Shown one piece after another: positions 46,984 to 60,500 of a DNA stretch of 64,000 bases; positions within the stretch are counted from its first letter, which is position 1; the number at the start of each line of letters is the position of its first letter. The DNA is from Malachius bipustulatus (lineage: Eukaryota > Arthropoda > Insecta > Coleoptera > Melyridae). Under the pieces are notes generated by a model, which had not been told where the DNA came from, did no database searches, and saw only the letters and a program-made list of their open reading frames with translations. The DNA lies in the NCBI GenBank assembly GCA_910589415.1, contig OU342632.1, positions 11,039,507-11,103,506 of the forward strand, given 5' to 3'. The position numbers and the translations under genes are program-made.

Positions 46984-47929
46984 CATCCTCCAGAGTTATC
47001 TTTTCGTCACACTGATTTCATAAGGAGACCGAAACAGCTGTCTGTGTCTTCGGAAGGTTTCTGGATGGCTCTGTTTTGTTGTTTGCCATAGAGCTGGATC
47101 GAACCAAGCCCGTTATTCTTCTTCTTTGACTTTCACTTCTTCTTATTTTGTCAATTATTTTTGATTGCTCTTGGTCGCTCTTCATGGTCTTTTGTAGTTG
47201 TAGTAGTAAGTGCCTTTATCGACAAAGATATGAATGAAATGAAATGACTCTAGCCCGAATTACTTAAACTTTATGCATTTTGCAGTCATCAACTCATCAA
47301 TGAAGGGAAAACATCTCTTTGCAGATATTAATCCCCCCAACAAATGCTTTCTTATGATGGACTTCACTTGTTTCAACACTTTTGCTGCAAGTCGCGTCAA
47401 CACTTGCAATTTCATCACTTGAACCAAATAGCGCTGTCAATCAAAGATCGAAGTATCAAAACACAAAAGCCAACTATTAGTTATTTTATTCTGTTGACGT
47501 GGAGACAGGAAAATCCTGGAGCAGAGAACTTTTATTCGTGTGATTCCAAGTCGCATGGCCTTTGTTTACCAGAACAAAAGGCAAAATAAGCGAATTAGAG
47601 TCGATGTCAGTATAATAGCTGTTCAAGTGTCAAAAGAGGTAACGCCATCTCATCTTCTACCAGGAAGTTATTTTTACTATTGTCAAAAAATATTGAGAAA
47701 AGTGCATACCTACAACAGAGGTGCTGATTGTTAATAAATTTATCTGTAAGAAACCATAGGCACTTACTTTTTCCCATTCTTCTTTTCGGGTGGTCGTTAA
47801 AGAGCACATTATCAGGCTTTTCAACCCTAAATAATACTAGGTATACGTATACCTATCCTGAACAACAATAATAATATACAATAAAATAGTATTATGCATT
47901 GCGGCGGTGTGTTTTACAAGGAGGTATCG

Positions 47930-48115
47930 AATTACGATCACCTGCAAAGGATCCGTTCAGGTGGACGAGGTGTGCGAACCCCTGGAACCGGAAATCTCGG
48001 TGTGGGAGTGTAAATAGGCCACTTCCGACGCGGCTGGGCTGAGATCTCAACCCCTCGAACCACTTCCGCAGTTCCCAAACCGTACGTGAGGACGGTAAAC
48101 ACTTACGAAGAATTG
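47930..48115. other. GC-rich island, product unknown
   Basis: The patch contrasts sharply with its AT-rich flanks and is open in several plus-strand frames. One reads ITITCKGSVQVDEVCEPLEP before a stop at about 48016. It could be the GC-rich leader of a LINE (compare 24535-25008), an exon or a regulatory element. No family was recognised. Confidence 0.2.
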
Positions 48116-48394
48116 TCTCAGATTAGGCTGGGATTTATGTAACAATATTAACTAATGTTTGAACAAGACCGGAGGGTATATGTGAGAAATTTATTATAGC
48201 TTGATGGAATCAGCCCCTTATAAGAGGAATATTAGTAAATTAGTAAAAAATAATCAAGTTTGCTGGTTTAATAATAATAACACGCAATTATATTTATTTT
48301 TTTATAAAAAAATTAATTATTGGGGAAACCACGATTAAAAAAAATCAGACCATCAAAATGTCTATCGATTCTGACTGAATAAGATCACTCACAA

Positions 48395-48775
48395 TTGGTT
48401 TTCCAAAATTCAGCTTTTTCGAGAAATATTATTGAGACATTTTCAAACAAGGAGTCCAAAAATAATTTTCAAAGTGGCACATGTGATAGCGAAAAAGCGC
48501 TATCATTATATGCTACAAGTAATGAAAAAGTTATAGCAAAAAAAAAAGGTTTTCCACCCCTAATTTTAAGCGGTACCGGTAATATCTTTCCAGGAGTGGA
48601 AAGAGATTTCCCACATATTATAGGACACCTGTATAATAGGTACGTACATTATCTGCTAGGTATACAAGGTATAAGTATTATAAACAAGTTTTTTAAACAT
48701 GCGCATGTGCAAACCATATACCTATTATCTACTAACTCGAGAAGAAGACGAAGGTTCTTATTAAGAAAAACCTAA
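48395..48775 (+). CDS. Unrecognised 126-codon open frame, probably repeat
   Basis: This is the longest unexplained frame outside the BEL element. It is AT-rich and ends in a basic tail (NSRRRRRFLLRKT). No domain is recognisable. Text such as ACAAGTAATGAAAAAGTTAT and an ACACCTGTATAA word near its end are typical of insect dispersed repeats. It is probably not a gene. Confidence 0.2.
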   Translation: MVFQNSAFSRNIIETFSNKESKNNFQSGTCDSEKALSLYATSNEKVIAKKKGFPPLILSGTGNIFPGVERDFPHIIGHLYNRYVHYLLGIQGISIINKFFKHAHVQTIYLLSTNSRRRRRFLLRKT

Positions 48776-49019
48776 TAGCGGTTAATTGTTTGATATTTTC
48801 AGCTTCTTAACTAAAACGCTTCCAATACTGGATGGTACACGGAGGTGTTTTTTGATTCGTTTTTCCGCTATTCGGTCTCGCTTGACGAGTCGGGCAGTGA
48901 TTTTACAGACGCGGTCGGTGCTTTCGTGCACATGCTATTCCATCATAACACAACAGAGAAGACCTGCCGTGGAGAACCGTCAAAGTTGACCATCTAACCG
49001 CGGATGGGATGGAAAGGAG

Positions 49020-50380
49020 CTTCACCCAACCGAACAACTCTTGACAACTACTGAAGACTTCTAGTTTCATTTTTATTTCCTCGTTTTATTACTGCTGTTG
49101 TTATTTTATATAATACCCACCTATAAGAGTGCATAAGGCAATTAAAAATGTTTTACGTTGTGTGGCTTTAATAAATTGCAAAATTAGTAAGGGTAAAAAA
49201 ATCTTGGAACGAAAAGAACTTTGACTGTCTAGCAGGTTTTTAAAGGTACATACCTACTTTTCTGAAAGTGCCTCCGTCGTCCAGCTGTGTTTGTAAATCG
49301 ACCAAAGTGAACATCATCGCACTCGGAATGACACAAACTGGATCTTAGACAAATATTGAAACGCATCGAAGGACTACATAAACAACGCTAATGAATTTAA
49401 TCAAGGTAGTCGCAGCTTAGACAAATGAAATCTTGTGTAAGATAAATTCCAAGACGGATTCCAGAGGAGGTTTTGGAGTTTTCTCTTATTTAATTTTATT
49501 CATATAATATATTACTTACCTATTATTATTCAACGATGAGGAAATTTCGTGCAATTATTTGAGGTTTGGCTAGTCTTATAGATGTGGCACTTGAACCCAC
49601 AAGTATATAAAACAAGTTTACCATCTTCTAATTAACAAAACATAAAAATCATATTCACCTTTATCTTTGGGATGATTCATATCATAGATGAAGATCATAA
49701 ATATTATTAGTAAAGGCGTGTTAAAATATACACCTAAGAGTACTAGGAACAAATTATAAAGACATTGTGTATAGTAATAAAAATTTGACTACCGCTGAGT
49801 TTACAAAATTCCGTCGAAATACCTGAGGATTAAGTTGTTTTCATTATTACATCTAAATTGTTTATTGACCATAAAGCTGTCATCTGCTTGGGTCCAACTT
49901 TGTACAACAATCATCAAGTAAAAGTTATCTTTACTGATTAAATAATGGGTTTTGTGTAAAACTCTTCTCCTTCAAACATTAATTTTGCGTTCATGTTTAC
50001 ATGGTGCTTATAGGATGTGGACACAAATATGGGCATAATCGAAGCAGAGAATAGTTTTATCTCTATAAAGCTAACGAGGTGGTTTTTTAGCTTGGGATTA
50101 AATAAAGTCTTGTATTCAGATAATTATGATTTTCTTTAAAAAAATATTTTTAAATTTACCTTGAAGAGAGCAAATAATACCTGCCTACATAAATTTTCAC
50201 AAACAAAATATTAAGCAGACAGCTACTAAATAAGCGTTTTTAAACCCTCCAGCTTACACGTTGATACCAACCTTTAGCTACCTATAGCTGAATAGTTTCT
50301 TGATTTTCCGAATATAGTGATGATATTATATATTTACTTAAATATAGATCAATAATGGTTCCCTCAATAATTTATTGTTT
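49020..50380. other. AT-rich non-coding stretch
   Basis: No supported feature seen. Confidence 0.4.
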
Positions 50381-50382
50381 TA

Positions 50383-50693
50383 GACAGAAATGTTAAATTG
50401 TTCATTTTGTTAAGTTTGAAAAGCTGCTTCTGATGTTGTGTTTACATTTCAAGTTTTTGTTGAGCCTTTTTCTATTTAATCGAAAACTAAGTATTCTTTA
50501 ATTGCTATTATTGCACTGTTACTTCATTTAGTCATTTGACGAGATTTTTTATTGTTAAATTCGAGACAATAATGAAAATGACGTCACAAATTGAAATTTT
50601 TTTCCCGATTTCATACAGACTTAAAATATACCTAAACACACCAACAGAAGCAGCTTTTCCATCTTAACAAATGATCGATTTACCATTTCTCTG
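50383..50693. mobile_element. Tc1/mariner-type MITE, family 1 copy A
   Basis: A 311-bp element with TIRs of about 50 bp. The left end contains ACAGAAATGTTAAATTG and GAAAAGCTGCTTCTG. The right end in reverse complement contains ACAGAGAAATGGTAAATCG and GAAAAGCTGCTTCTG. TA lies outside both ends (50381-50382 and 50694-50695), as for Tc1/mariner elements. The interior is non-coding. A second copy lies at 60881-61218. Confidence 0.8.
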
Positions 50694-50850
50694 TATAACA
50701 ATAATTAGGGGAGCCAAAGTCGATGTGGTAAGATTCCCTACATTCGGAAAATCAAAACTATACCTTATAGTTAACTATACTGCCTGAATAGGAGTAGATC
50801 ACAGTGAGGATAAGAGAGCCTGAAAGCTCCTTCCACCCGCCATGATGCAA

Positions 50851-51005
50851 CCAATAGAGATGAAGGCATAAATAAGTAGGCTTGTTTGAAGTTTATATTT
50901 TACTTGAAGTATCCTATAGCAGACACATTTACGTATCCTAGCAGCCACACACATTCATACTTTTTTGCCATACAACAGACATATTTATGCCTTCATCTCT
51001 ATTGG
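50851..51005. repeat. Hairpin repeat with perfect 24-bp arms
   Basis: The left arm 50851-50874, beginning CCAATAGAGATGAAGG, is perfectly complementary to 50982-51005, ending CCTTCATCTCTATTGG. The spacer is 107 bp and non-coding. This is probably a small MITE. The outer ends also give two CCAAT words in inverted orientation. No target duplication is evident. Confidence 0.85.
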
Positions 51006-51117
51006 TCGATGTAAAATGGACGCTGTGTGATTCATAAGAACATTTCAAGTATAGATAAGTGACAAAATCAATTTACCTACACAAAATGGTACTAATAGAA
51101 TTGAACAACAAATACTC

Positions 51118-51433
51118 TCATCTATCAATACCGGACACTCTCCATTAAATCGAACGACAAGTTTAACAGTGCCATCATGCGGCAGTGGGTGTCACTTATT
51201 GTTAATAACTATATTGCAGGCTTTGTTATTTATTGTTCTACTGATTCCTAATACCAATGCCATCTGTATAATTACGCTTACGAGTTTTGTTTTCAGTGTT
51301 GACATTTGAAACTCCCGCCGTGTTTCACGAAAAATTCCTTATAATATCGCCCGCATACGCTTGGCGGCGCTGCTGAATTTGTCGTCAACCGACACAATAC
51401 ATTAGGTATAGAAGTGTCCGATATTGATGGTCT
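51118..51433. repeat. Foldback element with about 70-85-bp arms
   Basis: The left arm 51118-51185 contains ATCAATACCGGACACT, ACGACAAGTTTAACAG and CATGCGG. The right arm 51350-51433 in reverse complement contains ATCAATATCGGACACT, ACGACAAATTCAGCAG and TATGCGG. The spacer is non-coding. It is probably a MITE; exact ends are uncertain. Confidence 0.7.
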
Positions 51434-51834
51434 AGCGTAATATGGAAAAACTAAAAATAAAACAACCTGAACTTAAATAATAACATCAGCTAAACTTGAT
51501 CGAAAAAATTGTTTAACAACTGACATACGAAAAGAAGTAATTTCAGAGATGCGGCAAGCAGAAAGCTTTCCTCGAAACATGAGTTGCTGTTTGCAGCTTT
51601 ACCGAAATTCTTTTTTCCTCACAAAAAAAAACTCAATGACATCTGCCTATAGGTAACTTTCTAAATTTCTTTGCGTATCTGATGAGCTAAAAGTTTAGAT
51701 TTAAGTAGGTACTTTATACTTAACTCGATGTTGATTGTTACTTCAGATCGACCTCAACAAAAACGGTAAACAGGTTTACGTACTGCACACGTAGGGTAGG
51801 TTATTGCAAAATCAGACCGCATGCACGTGAGCAA

Positions 51835-52080
51835 AGATTGGTATTCAAAATGACCAAACTTGTAGATTCTGCATGGACGCGGTAGAAACCCCAATACATC
51901 TTTTGTCGGGTGCCATGCAGTACAATGAAGATTCCGCTGTCTATATTGGTCTTTACCAACTATCGGGAAATAATTGAAAATGCTAAATCTGCTCCCGGAA
52001 CTAGAATTGGAAGAGTTGCTATAATCGAAAAGTCACCAGAAGAGGAGAAAAAGATCTTCAAAAGATCCTGAATTGTTGGA
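51835..52080 (+). pseudogene. LINE ORF2 C-terminal fragment
   Basis: It is similar to 19725-19870 at base level (AAAATGACCAAAC, GATTCTGCATGGA, CCCCAATAC, AAGATTCCGCT, GGTCTTTA). In one frame it reads MDAVETPIHLLS, the zinc-finger-like end of ORF2. Stops and frameshifts follow. It is an old copy of the same LINE family. Confidence 0.75.
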
Positions 52081-52539
52081 AATTTATTGTTCCAAGAAGA
52101 TGATGCTACATCTCATAGAGTCCCAGCAGGGAGACAAAGCATCTCTGCCATTGCATGTGTAATTATTTATTGTTTTGATTTAGCAAAGCCTATTAGAAGA
52201 TCTGATCTGACCTTTTAGGGGCTATCTTAGAGGTAACATTAGGAAAAGAATCCATATGCATGAATAATGTAAAATATGATGAAAGATAACAATAACAACC
52301 AGGAATATAAAATCTAACTAAAAAAGAGAAGTAAAATAAAAATAAAAAGAGAAGTAAAATAAAAATTATAGACGAAACATCTCGACGATTCGCTAAACCA
52401 GCATGTCGTTAGGAAATATGACAAACATTTAAAATTGAACATAAAATTTTATTGACTTGCTCTCCATCTCTTGACAAACCATGAAATGTCGAACCTTTCC
52501 TTTATTCCTCTTATCAAGAATCGAATCTCACATATACAA

Positions 52540-52780
52540 AGCTTATAACCATTGTTTCAAGCTCGATCCGGAGTTGTATCTGGATGTCCCCGGACTCGGA
52601 CAATCGAAGATCGCGCGTTATTGTTCTCGCCAATCAAGGATGTCCTGCACAACGCCGCCTTGATCAATGATTTAGATATCAACCAGAGTAGCTCTGGTTG
52701 CTGGTTGATGTTGATTACGAATAGGCGCGGCTCGGTATTCCACCACAATAATACACGCCTTGCACTGCAAGGAAACTAAT
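52540..52780. other. GC-rich patch, product unknown
   Basis: Open frames overlap on both strands (about 60-75 codons), so codon content gives no preferred strand. CAGAGTAGCTCTGGTTG is a small palindrome-like word. No family was recognised. It may be a conserved regulatory segment or an old repeat. Confidence 0.2.
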
Positions 52781-52799
52781 TACAAATCAAATAATTATC

Positions 52800-55700
52800 G
52801 ATAATAGATGGGAGATACTGCGGTATGATGGCGAAACGTGCTAATAGTGATAGTTGTGTTTATTGGTTTCCCACACCGTCGAAAGCATCATTATCGCGAT
52901 ACAACTACTTGGAGGGTAAGTCAAAAAATTAGACCTGATTTGAGAAAAAGGCATGCAGCAGGAAGGGTCGTCTATTATTATTTATCCATGAATGATCTGA
53001 GGATTGATGTTTGTGAATTATTTATTCGTAGATTTGAAAAAAAAGCATATCGCACCAGCTAGACAGTAAAATTAGCAACGAACTGATAGAAACAACCAAC
53101 CAATCCACAAATTACAAGAAATTGAATATTAATGAATAAGTCAAATGACAATGAAAATCGTTTGACCGAGAGTAATTTCACAAATTACCCTGTTTCGGGT
53201 TTCAGGTTTTTCATCTTCAGATACACTTCTATAAATTTGGGGGATTGGAAGTTTTGATATGAATAACATAATTGTATACCTAACATAGTTTTAATTATTT
53301 AATTAGTAAAGCTTCATTGGGTGTTTCAGAAATTCTAGCAGTGGTTAAGTATTTAGACGGATTGGTTGTTTTTATACATACAATTTTCAAGATAACAAGA
53401 AAATGCCACTAATTTTAATGGACCTCAGCTCGCACAGAAAAACTATACAAATTTCCATGATTTTTTTTATACAGTAAATAAGACTTTCGACCCAATTACT
53501 ACAATACTATACAAATTCAGTAGCTTTAATTTGAGATCCGAATACGTAGCGTTTAGCTACTGTGAAGATTTAGGTACCTATAATAACAGTGAAGCAGTTA
53601 TGGTTTATGGTTTATGGTACCTACAATAGCTTGACATCTTGGAAGCAATGGGACCTGAAAGACAACTTTACTGCTCTTACCCACAAAGTTATAATATACA
53701 TTTGAGTTCATAAATTATCATATTTGACAGATCCGTCTTTATTATCTTCAATTTAAATTTTATAACTCCATAAAAATAATATACACATTAAGTCATTTTA
53801 AAATTCTCACAGCTGTACCTATACCTACCTTTAATCATTGTCATAAATGTTTAATCTCCAGACAAATGCACCGCGACGTTTTTTTTAATACACTTTTAAT
53901 AAAGTAATAACAGTCTACTCGCAAAAATTATTAATTATTATTGAGGTAAATAATTCTGCGACAGCAAAATTGGATAAAACTGCAAGAACGAGTGGAACGA
54001 GAAGAGTAAATTAATTGAAAAGCACAGGATACATGTAAAAGTAGTAGAAATTGTAACACGATCAATTATAAACTTTTTCTAATCTAGAAAGACTGGATGA
54101 TCTGATATAACGGCCGAGTACCACACGCCTGACCACACACATCTTACAGAAAACTGTATCGCAAAAAGCTAGATAAAATCATTAAAGCCTAGACAAAACT
54201 GGAGTAATTCACCATCGAGCATTCTGCACAATCAATTACTAAGAGAGGCAGCTTTTACTTTGATGTAGGTTCACGTTTATAACCCAACATGTAATAGCAG
54301 CCTAGCCGAATATGGTGCACGAACATATTTGTAAAACCATTAATTAAGTACCGTTTCATTGCAATCGAATTAACGCAATTAAAAAGCACTGCTGCTTTAA
54401 TGAATTGAAGACCAAAAACGATCATTACTTGTCACTGGGAATGAACAAAAGGCATTCATCAAACCTATCTCAGATTAAGATAAAGATAAATATGTTTTTA
54501 TACACAATTTGACGTCTCTATGGCGGTGTGGAACCTGTTTATCTCCAAGTTTCATCTGAAGTCACCGTGCATTTTTAACGTGTCAGCTATAGGTAGAGGT
54601 GCCCTCGACAAAACCAAAAAGGACAAGTACCTATTAGATGATGAAGTATCATTCAGCCTTTATCTTCGGAATATCCTCTATAAACATCCTCTTATACCTG
54701 GATAATAATCACTGGACGATTTCAATTATTATATCACTTCCTTTATTAATGATGATCAATAGCAATTAAAATTTCTTCGTTATAAAATCATTGGAAATGA
54801 TTGATGCAAACAAAGTGGGATGTTAGCATGAACCTGGGTAGAAGCTCGCCTTAATTTTTTCCGGAACGTATCCAACACCATCTTCGTTTAATGGTTATCG
54901 CTCCTAAGATCTGCATCTATTATATCGAATAAACAGCACATTATGCATATACAAGAATGAATACAATGAAACCAAATTCTTGAATTAGATCAAGATAAAC
55001 CAAAACACTTTTCTGTATTCTGGCTTAACGCTTGTGTGTGTACTTATACACCTATAGGATAAAGTAGTTTTTTAGAGAGATATATTTGTCTTAATCATTC
55101 ATAATAACCTATTAAACCAAAGATACAATAATAACACCTTCATTTTATACAGCCCATATAGCAAGATCCCTTCTGAATGAGGAAGGGTAGAGGTAGAATC
55201 TATCATTATATCCAGAATATCTCTAGTCATTAAAAAGGGTTAATTTAATAAAGAAGACGATTTGGGCGTAACCAGAAATAAACTGAAAGTAAAAGTCATC
55301 TTCATTTCATATCCCTCAGGTGTTTACAAATACATACCATAATTGGTATTTAAATGTTATGTGATTTTTATTTTAATTGCGAGTCTACACAGTCTGTAGA
55401 AATTTTTTTCTACAGACATTAGAAATACAGAAATTAGAATGAAATAAATAATTTCAAAAGCGTGTTGTTATAGATTTACATTTCCTGGTCAATAGGTATA
55501 CATATGTATATTTTTGTCAAAAAATTCAGGAACCATCATGCAAACTCGCATGCAAAAGATAAAACAACCACCTCGAGGCGGCGTTTACTTGTAGAAATAA
55601 CTGCAGAAAAAATGTTTTTATTATTGTGGAAAATAGCTGAGGGAAATTGTGGAAACAATATACCTACCTACACTCACATTAAAACAAATATGAAAATATA

Positions 55701-57150
55701 GACAGTTACGAAATTGGGTAAAGCTAGTTATTTTGTGGAGAAATTTCAAACCCCCACAATTCTGACCTGGTCGGGACCTGCATCTCACAAAAAAAACAGG
55801 TCATGACCAGGATTAGTCAAAACCGGTTGAGCCTAGAATTATTACTATAGGTTTATTCGTCCGGGTAACCCTAACAATATCCATCGGTTATACCGGCTTT
55901 GGCCCTAACATAATTTTGGGGCATGATGTCATGCAAAACAAAGGAACGTGCAACCAACAATACAGCAAAAAGTGGTTTTAAGCATACTATAATAAATTCC
56001 TAATGCGTGAGGGCATAACGAGGGACATGTGGATTCAAGATGAAGTATATAGTAGGAAGATAGAAAATAAAGAAGTGCATATGTATAGAGAAATTTCCAA
56101 AGAAATAAAAATAAGTAGCAAAGTGCAAAGAAAAAACTAATAGGAACTCAAAAGAAACTAGGAATGCTATTTTAATTGAAGAAAGAGACTATAAACCTCG
56201 CTATAAAGAAAATGAGAGAGAAGTTTGAAAATTTGTGAAATGGAAATGTGTCAAAAAATAAGGAATGCAAGCCAGGTAATTCTGCGGGTAAGCCTGTCAA
56301 AGAAAGTAAAAGAATTATAAATAATAGTAAGTACAAATTAGGTAATAATTAAACGAATTTTGTACAAAAATTATACCTATTTAAAAGTTTCAGCAGCTTT
56401 TTCCCCTATTGTCGGCTATAAAGTCCAAACTCCTCGCCAAAATCATGTGCGAATACCTAGCTCGTCAGTCCTTAAAGGGCATTGAAAACTTATTTTACTT
56501 TTTTTTTAGTCAAACTAAAATAATCATTCTTGTATGTAAGGTAGGTTTTTTATTCGAGTTTTTTTGCTTTTCTGTTATGTTAAATAAGTGAGTTAAAGGT
56601 TGTTGAAGTTAAAATTATGACGTCACAACAGCCGCGGTTGCTCATATGACACGGAAGTTGAACATTTGAACTGTGAACTGTCCGATCCGAAAATTAACAT
56701 TAACCACTGTGATCAAGTGATCAAAATATTTTATTATTTTCATCTACCAGGTATAATTTCATGTAAAAATTTTGAATCATGTTTCTCAACAGATTTATAT
56801 ACTAAGGCACCTAAAGAGTGTCTTATAAGTAATTTGGACTTTAATTGGAGCTTTTTTTAGAAAATTTAAGGCCTATACGTGCTTTAATTTTGAAATGCCA
56901 TAATTTTGACCATGACTCAGACATTGAATACCTACAGTGGAATTGCCAAGTGTTAACCCCTGAAAAAATAATAATTTGAGGAATTGACCGTGTAAGAAAC
57001 TGGTTTTCTCATCAGCGGCATAACGTCGTTCTCAACAAATTTCAATAAAAATGCATAAATTTTAAAACAACACAAAAAATAAAAATAATAATAAATAAAA
57101 GATAATCCAAGACTTTACAGAAATCCTGATTTTGACACCTAAATATTAAC
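52800..57150. other. AT-rich stretch with worn repeat sequence
   Basis: No gene recognised. 55960-56200 contains a decayed frame (YNKFLMREGITRDMW, then IENKEVHMYREISKE) that looks like fragmentary transposon protein of unknown type. A (TTATGGT)3 run lies near 53600. Confidence 0.35.
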
Positions 57151-57156
57151 AATATA

Positions 57157-57498
57157 CAGTCTTTTTCTTTTGGTTTTCCTTTCCTCTTTTCTCAATTGCT
57201 TTTCCTATAGTTTGTCAAATGATTTTCCTATTTTCAAGTAGGTACCTAGTCAATTTATTTATCAATCCATTTCCTTTTGTATCAAATCAATTTCACTTTA
57301 TGTCAATTGCTTTTCCTATTTACGTACAGTGACATTATGATAAACATTAGAACAGAATTTGGTATAAAGGAAATCTGATTTGACAAAAGAGGAATTTGAA
57401 ATGAAAAATCCAACTGACATTTTTTAATAAATGAGAAAAGCATTTGACAAATTTGGAAAAGCAATTGGCAAAAGATGAAAACCAAAAGAAAAATACTG
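57157..57498. mobile_element. Tc1/mariner-type MITE with repeated internal words
   Basis: The 342-bp element starts CAGTCTTTTTCTTTTGG and its right end in reverse complement starts CAGTATTTTTCTTTTGG. TA flanks both ends (57155-57156 and 57499-57500). The arms continue pairing inward for about 90 bases. The word TCAATTGCTTTTCC and the variant GTCAAATG.TTTTCC recur several times inside each arm, giving a mini-repeat organisation. It has no coding capacity; short frames here are incidental. Confidence 0.82.
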
Positions 57499-57500
57499 TA

Positions 57501-60500
57501 ATAGTAATTTTCCATAAAAATATACCAATTTGCCTTTTTTTTAACTGACTATCTCTTATTGTGAAAAAAGATTACTTGCAAAAATGAGATCGAAATATTT
57601 AATTCTAAAGCTTTTGAAGTGTTTTGAAATATGTAATATGGTGCCAAATTCAAATTTACTCAGTTGTTCTTGAAAGCTCGACAATTGAAGTGAAGTCCTT
57701 CGATTTATTGAATCTCTCGAGGAATCTCTATAAGGTTTGAAAATTTAAATACAGTCCGTATAAAAAAATACTAGATTACGTCCAGAGAATTATTTGGCCA
57801 ATTAATAACAAATCAACTATTGATATTTGATTTGAAGCATCATATTTTCGACACTTTTAATGACATTGAATATTTTATGCATCAGTAAAAAATTCGATTT
57901 CCCTGCTGTTGCGTCCCACTTTTCAATTTTACATTTTATTTTAATTTTCAATTTCCATTCAATCCGGTCCTTCCTCAAAGCCTCAAAGCCCTTCCTGTTG
58001 CGTGTAGAGCGTAGACCACTGTCAAGAAGCATCGAATGTCCGTTGGGTTGTATAATCACAACACCTGAATACCTGGACCTGGACCCGGAGTGAAGAAAGG
58101 CATAGTTAGCGAAGAAGAAGGAAAAAATCCTGCAACCTATCAGGCAGGACGCAGTAAAATCCGAATCGATATTCGAGACGTCCCGGAACGAGTGTCTAGA
58201 CTCGGATTTCCGTGTCGTATGTCGTATACCTACCGCCGCTTTTTCATAGTCGCATTAAATAGTTAATTCACGGATAACGCATCACATTGAGCTATGCAAG
58301 AAGGCATCACTCATCATCATTTATAAAAAAAGTACACGCATGCATCCTTTTTTTAACTATCCGCATTGCCTGATTTTATCTTCATTCATTGGATAAAGAC
58401 AGGAATAATTGCAATAGGTAGGTAGAATAAGACCTATTATAAGGTCTTGCTTGAAGAATCCCATAAATTCATTGGGATTTCGGATTAGGTAGGTAAATAA
58501 CAGGGAAACTAAGGTATAAAAAACTCACAAGAAGTTGTATAAAATCTAATTAAAACAAAGTTATCGAATTATCGATGTCACTTCTTTACCCGCATGAAGA
58601 TGAGTATGAAAACCAAAAGAAATACTTATAGAATGTTTTCCTGGGTGTTTCTTGGAGGTGTATTGTTCTAAATAATGCACAGTAATAGACAAGAGTGAAA
58701 AGGCAAAATTTAAAGAATGCATGCGAATGAATGAACTTGACACCACAAACGTAGACTGTTGTTATGTTGGATAAATCACTGTGTTAAGTGCCGAGTTAAT
58801 TTTACTTACGGTATAGAAATATCAATGCTACATCTATAATTAGATACCATAGAGCTACGATTGGACTGGATAGACAGAAAGAACTAGACACACCTGCTTA
58901 ATTATATTTTCCCAACATAACTGTACAACCAGCATTATTTTTCACATTTCGATAAATCAAAATTAGTCAGATTGACTCTATTTTCGTATAATGCGGAGTG
59001 GATTCCTAGTAAACGTGTTTGAAGTGAGCCGTGAAAAATGATGCGGTTAGTATGTGGCTCTAAACATCACACCTGAATTGACAATGTCTTATAGAATTAA
59101 TCTAACATGTGGTCAGTTTTATTTCTCAATCTCATTCAATTGGAAATCCTTTGACATGAACGTTAAATTGAATGAAATACAACATGATGTTTTAATTGTT
59201 TAACACCTTCTTTTATAATATTTTCTTCCCCTTATTATTATAATAAAGTCATTAATAATAATAAAATTATTTGAATTAGAATGTCTTTTTCTTTTATGTA
59301 AATTACCTATCTATATGTAGAATAATTTGCAATAGATGTAAAAAAAACTAGACCAATTTTACTAGATATAGGTATTAGGACCTACCTAAAAAAATCGAAT
59401 TAACTATTAAACAAAACAAAAATATTTGAGACCTCTTTAAGAGGTACCTATACCCAAACGTATAATATCAACTCTTTCAAGTGGCTGAAGCTTACCTAAA
59501 CTTAAGTGGAAACATTTATAACATATAATGTAGTTTAGAATATTAGAAAAACAGCAGGACATAATTTTGAAGCGTGTTGCAACAAAACGCTCTCAGTGGA
59601 TAGGTAGTTAGGTACCTGGAGGATTCCCTTTTAAAATATGTTAAAATCTCTCAAGGTACAAGCGAGAGATTAATTAATTTTTGTTAAATTAAAATTTAGG
59701 TTCACAGTAGTTTTTAGAGTACAAATTAACATAAATATAATGATCCGAAGAGAATTTAATGAAGTAGTTAATCAGGAACAGTCTCTACGACTATAAGGTC
59801 GTAGACTTCAACTGAGTCTACGCGCTATAGGTGAGCGCTCTAAATGTTTACAAATCAGATGAGATAAATAAACATTTCGCATTTTATATTCACACCGTAA
59901 TTAAAACGCACTTAATGTGAATTGTAAATGTATGGATAGTAAACTACAATCATCATATAAGAGAAGCAACTTTATATCAAATGTATACCTACTGCTTGCA
60001 TGGATTAAAAAAATTTTCAAACGTTTCCCAATAAATAAAGATCTGCTTCACTAATAAATATTAAATCAAAGTACCGAAAGAAGAAAGCTCGGAAGAAAGT
60101 TAATAATGGTGACTTTAACGAGCAGGCACGCAGAAACCCTTGCTTATATTAAATCATGCAAAACTTTTGATTTATTACTAGAACTTGATGAGTGATGACA
60201 GAGTCATAGTAAGGAAATATATGGCTGTAGTAGCAGGTATAGGTACAGTTCTTTAAATTTTTATAATTATTATTCAGAAGCTAACGTGACATAAGGAAAC
60301 AAGGCGCATGTTTAACATTTCGCCGAAGTTGACACTCGTAAACTGAATATTGAATACAATGTTCATTGATTCCCATAGGAATCCATCAAGATATTCTCAT
60401 AGCAAAATATAGGTATGTACTTCGAATCATGCATGATTCTGATAGCAATTGAAAAAAAATATGGAAAATAATTTGCTTTATAGGTACCTACTCGGGTACC

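Noticed and set aside
46735..47060. Full LTR ending near 47022 with primer site
   Set aside because: No TGG-type primer site follows, and no LTR partner or TG..CA border was found; only the TATA and polyA signals remain.
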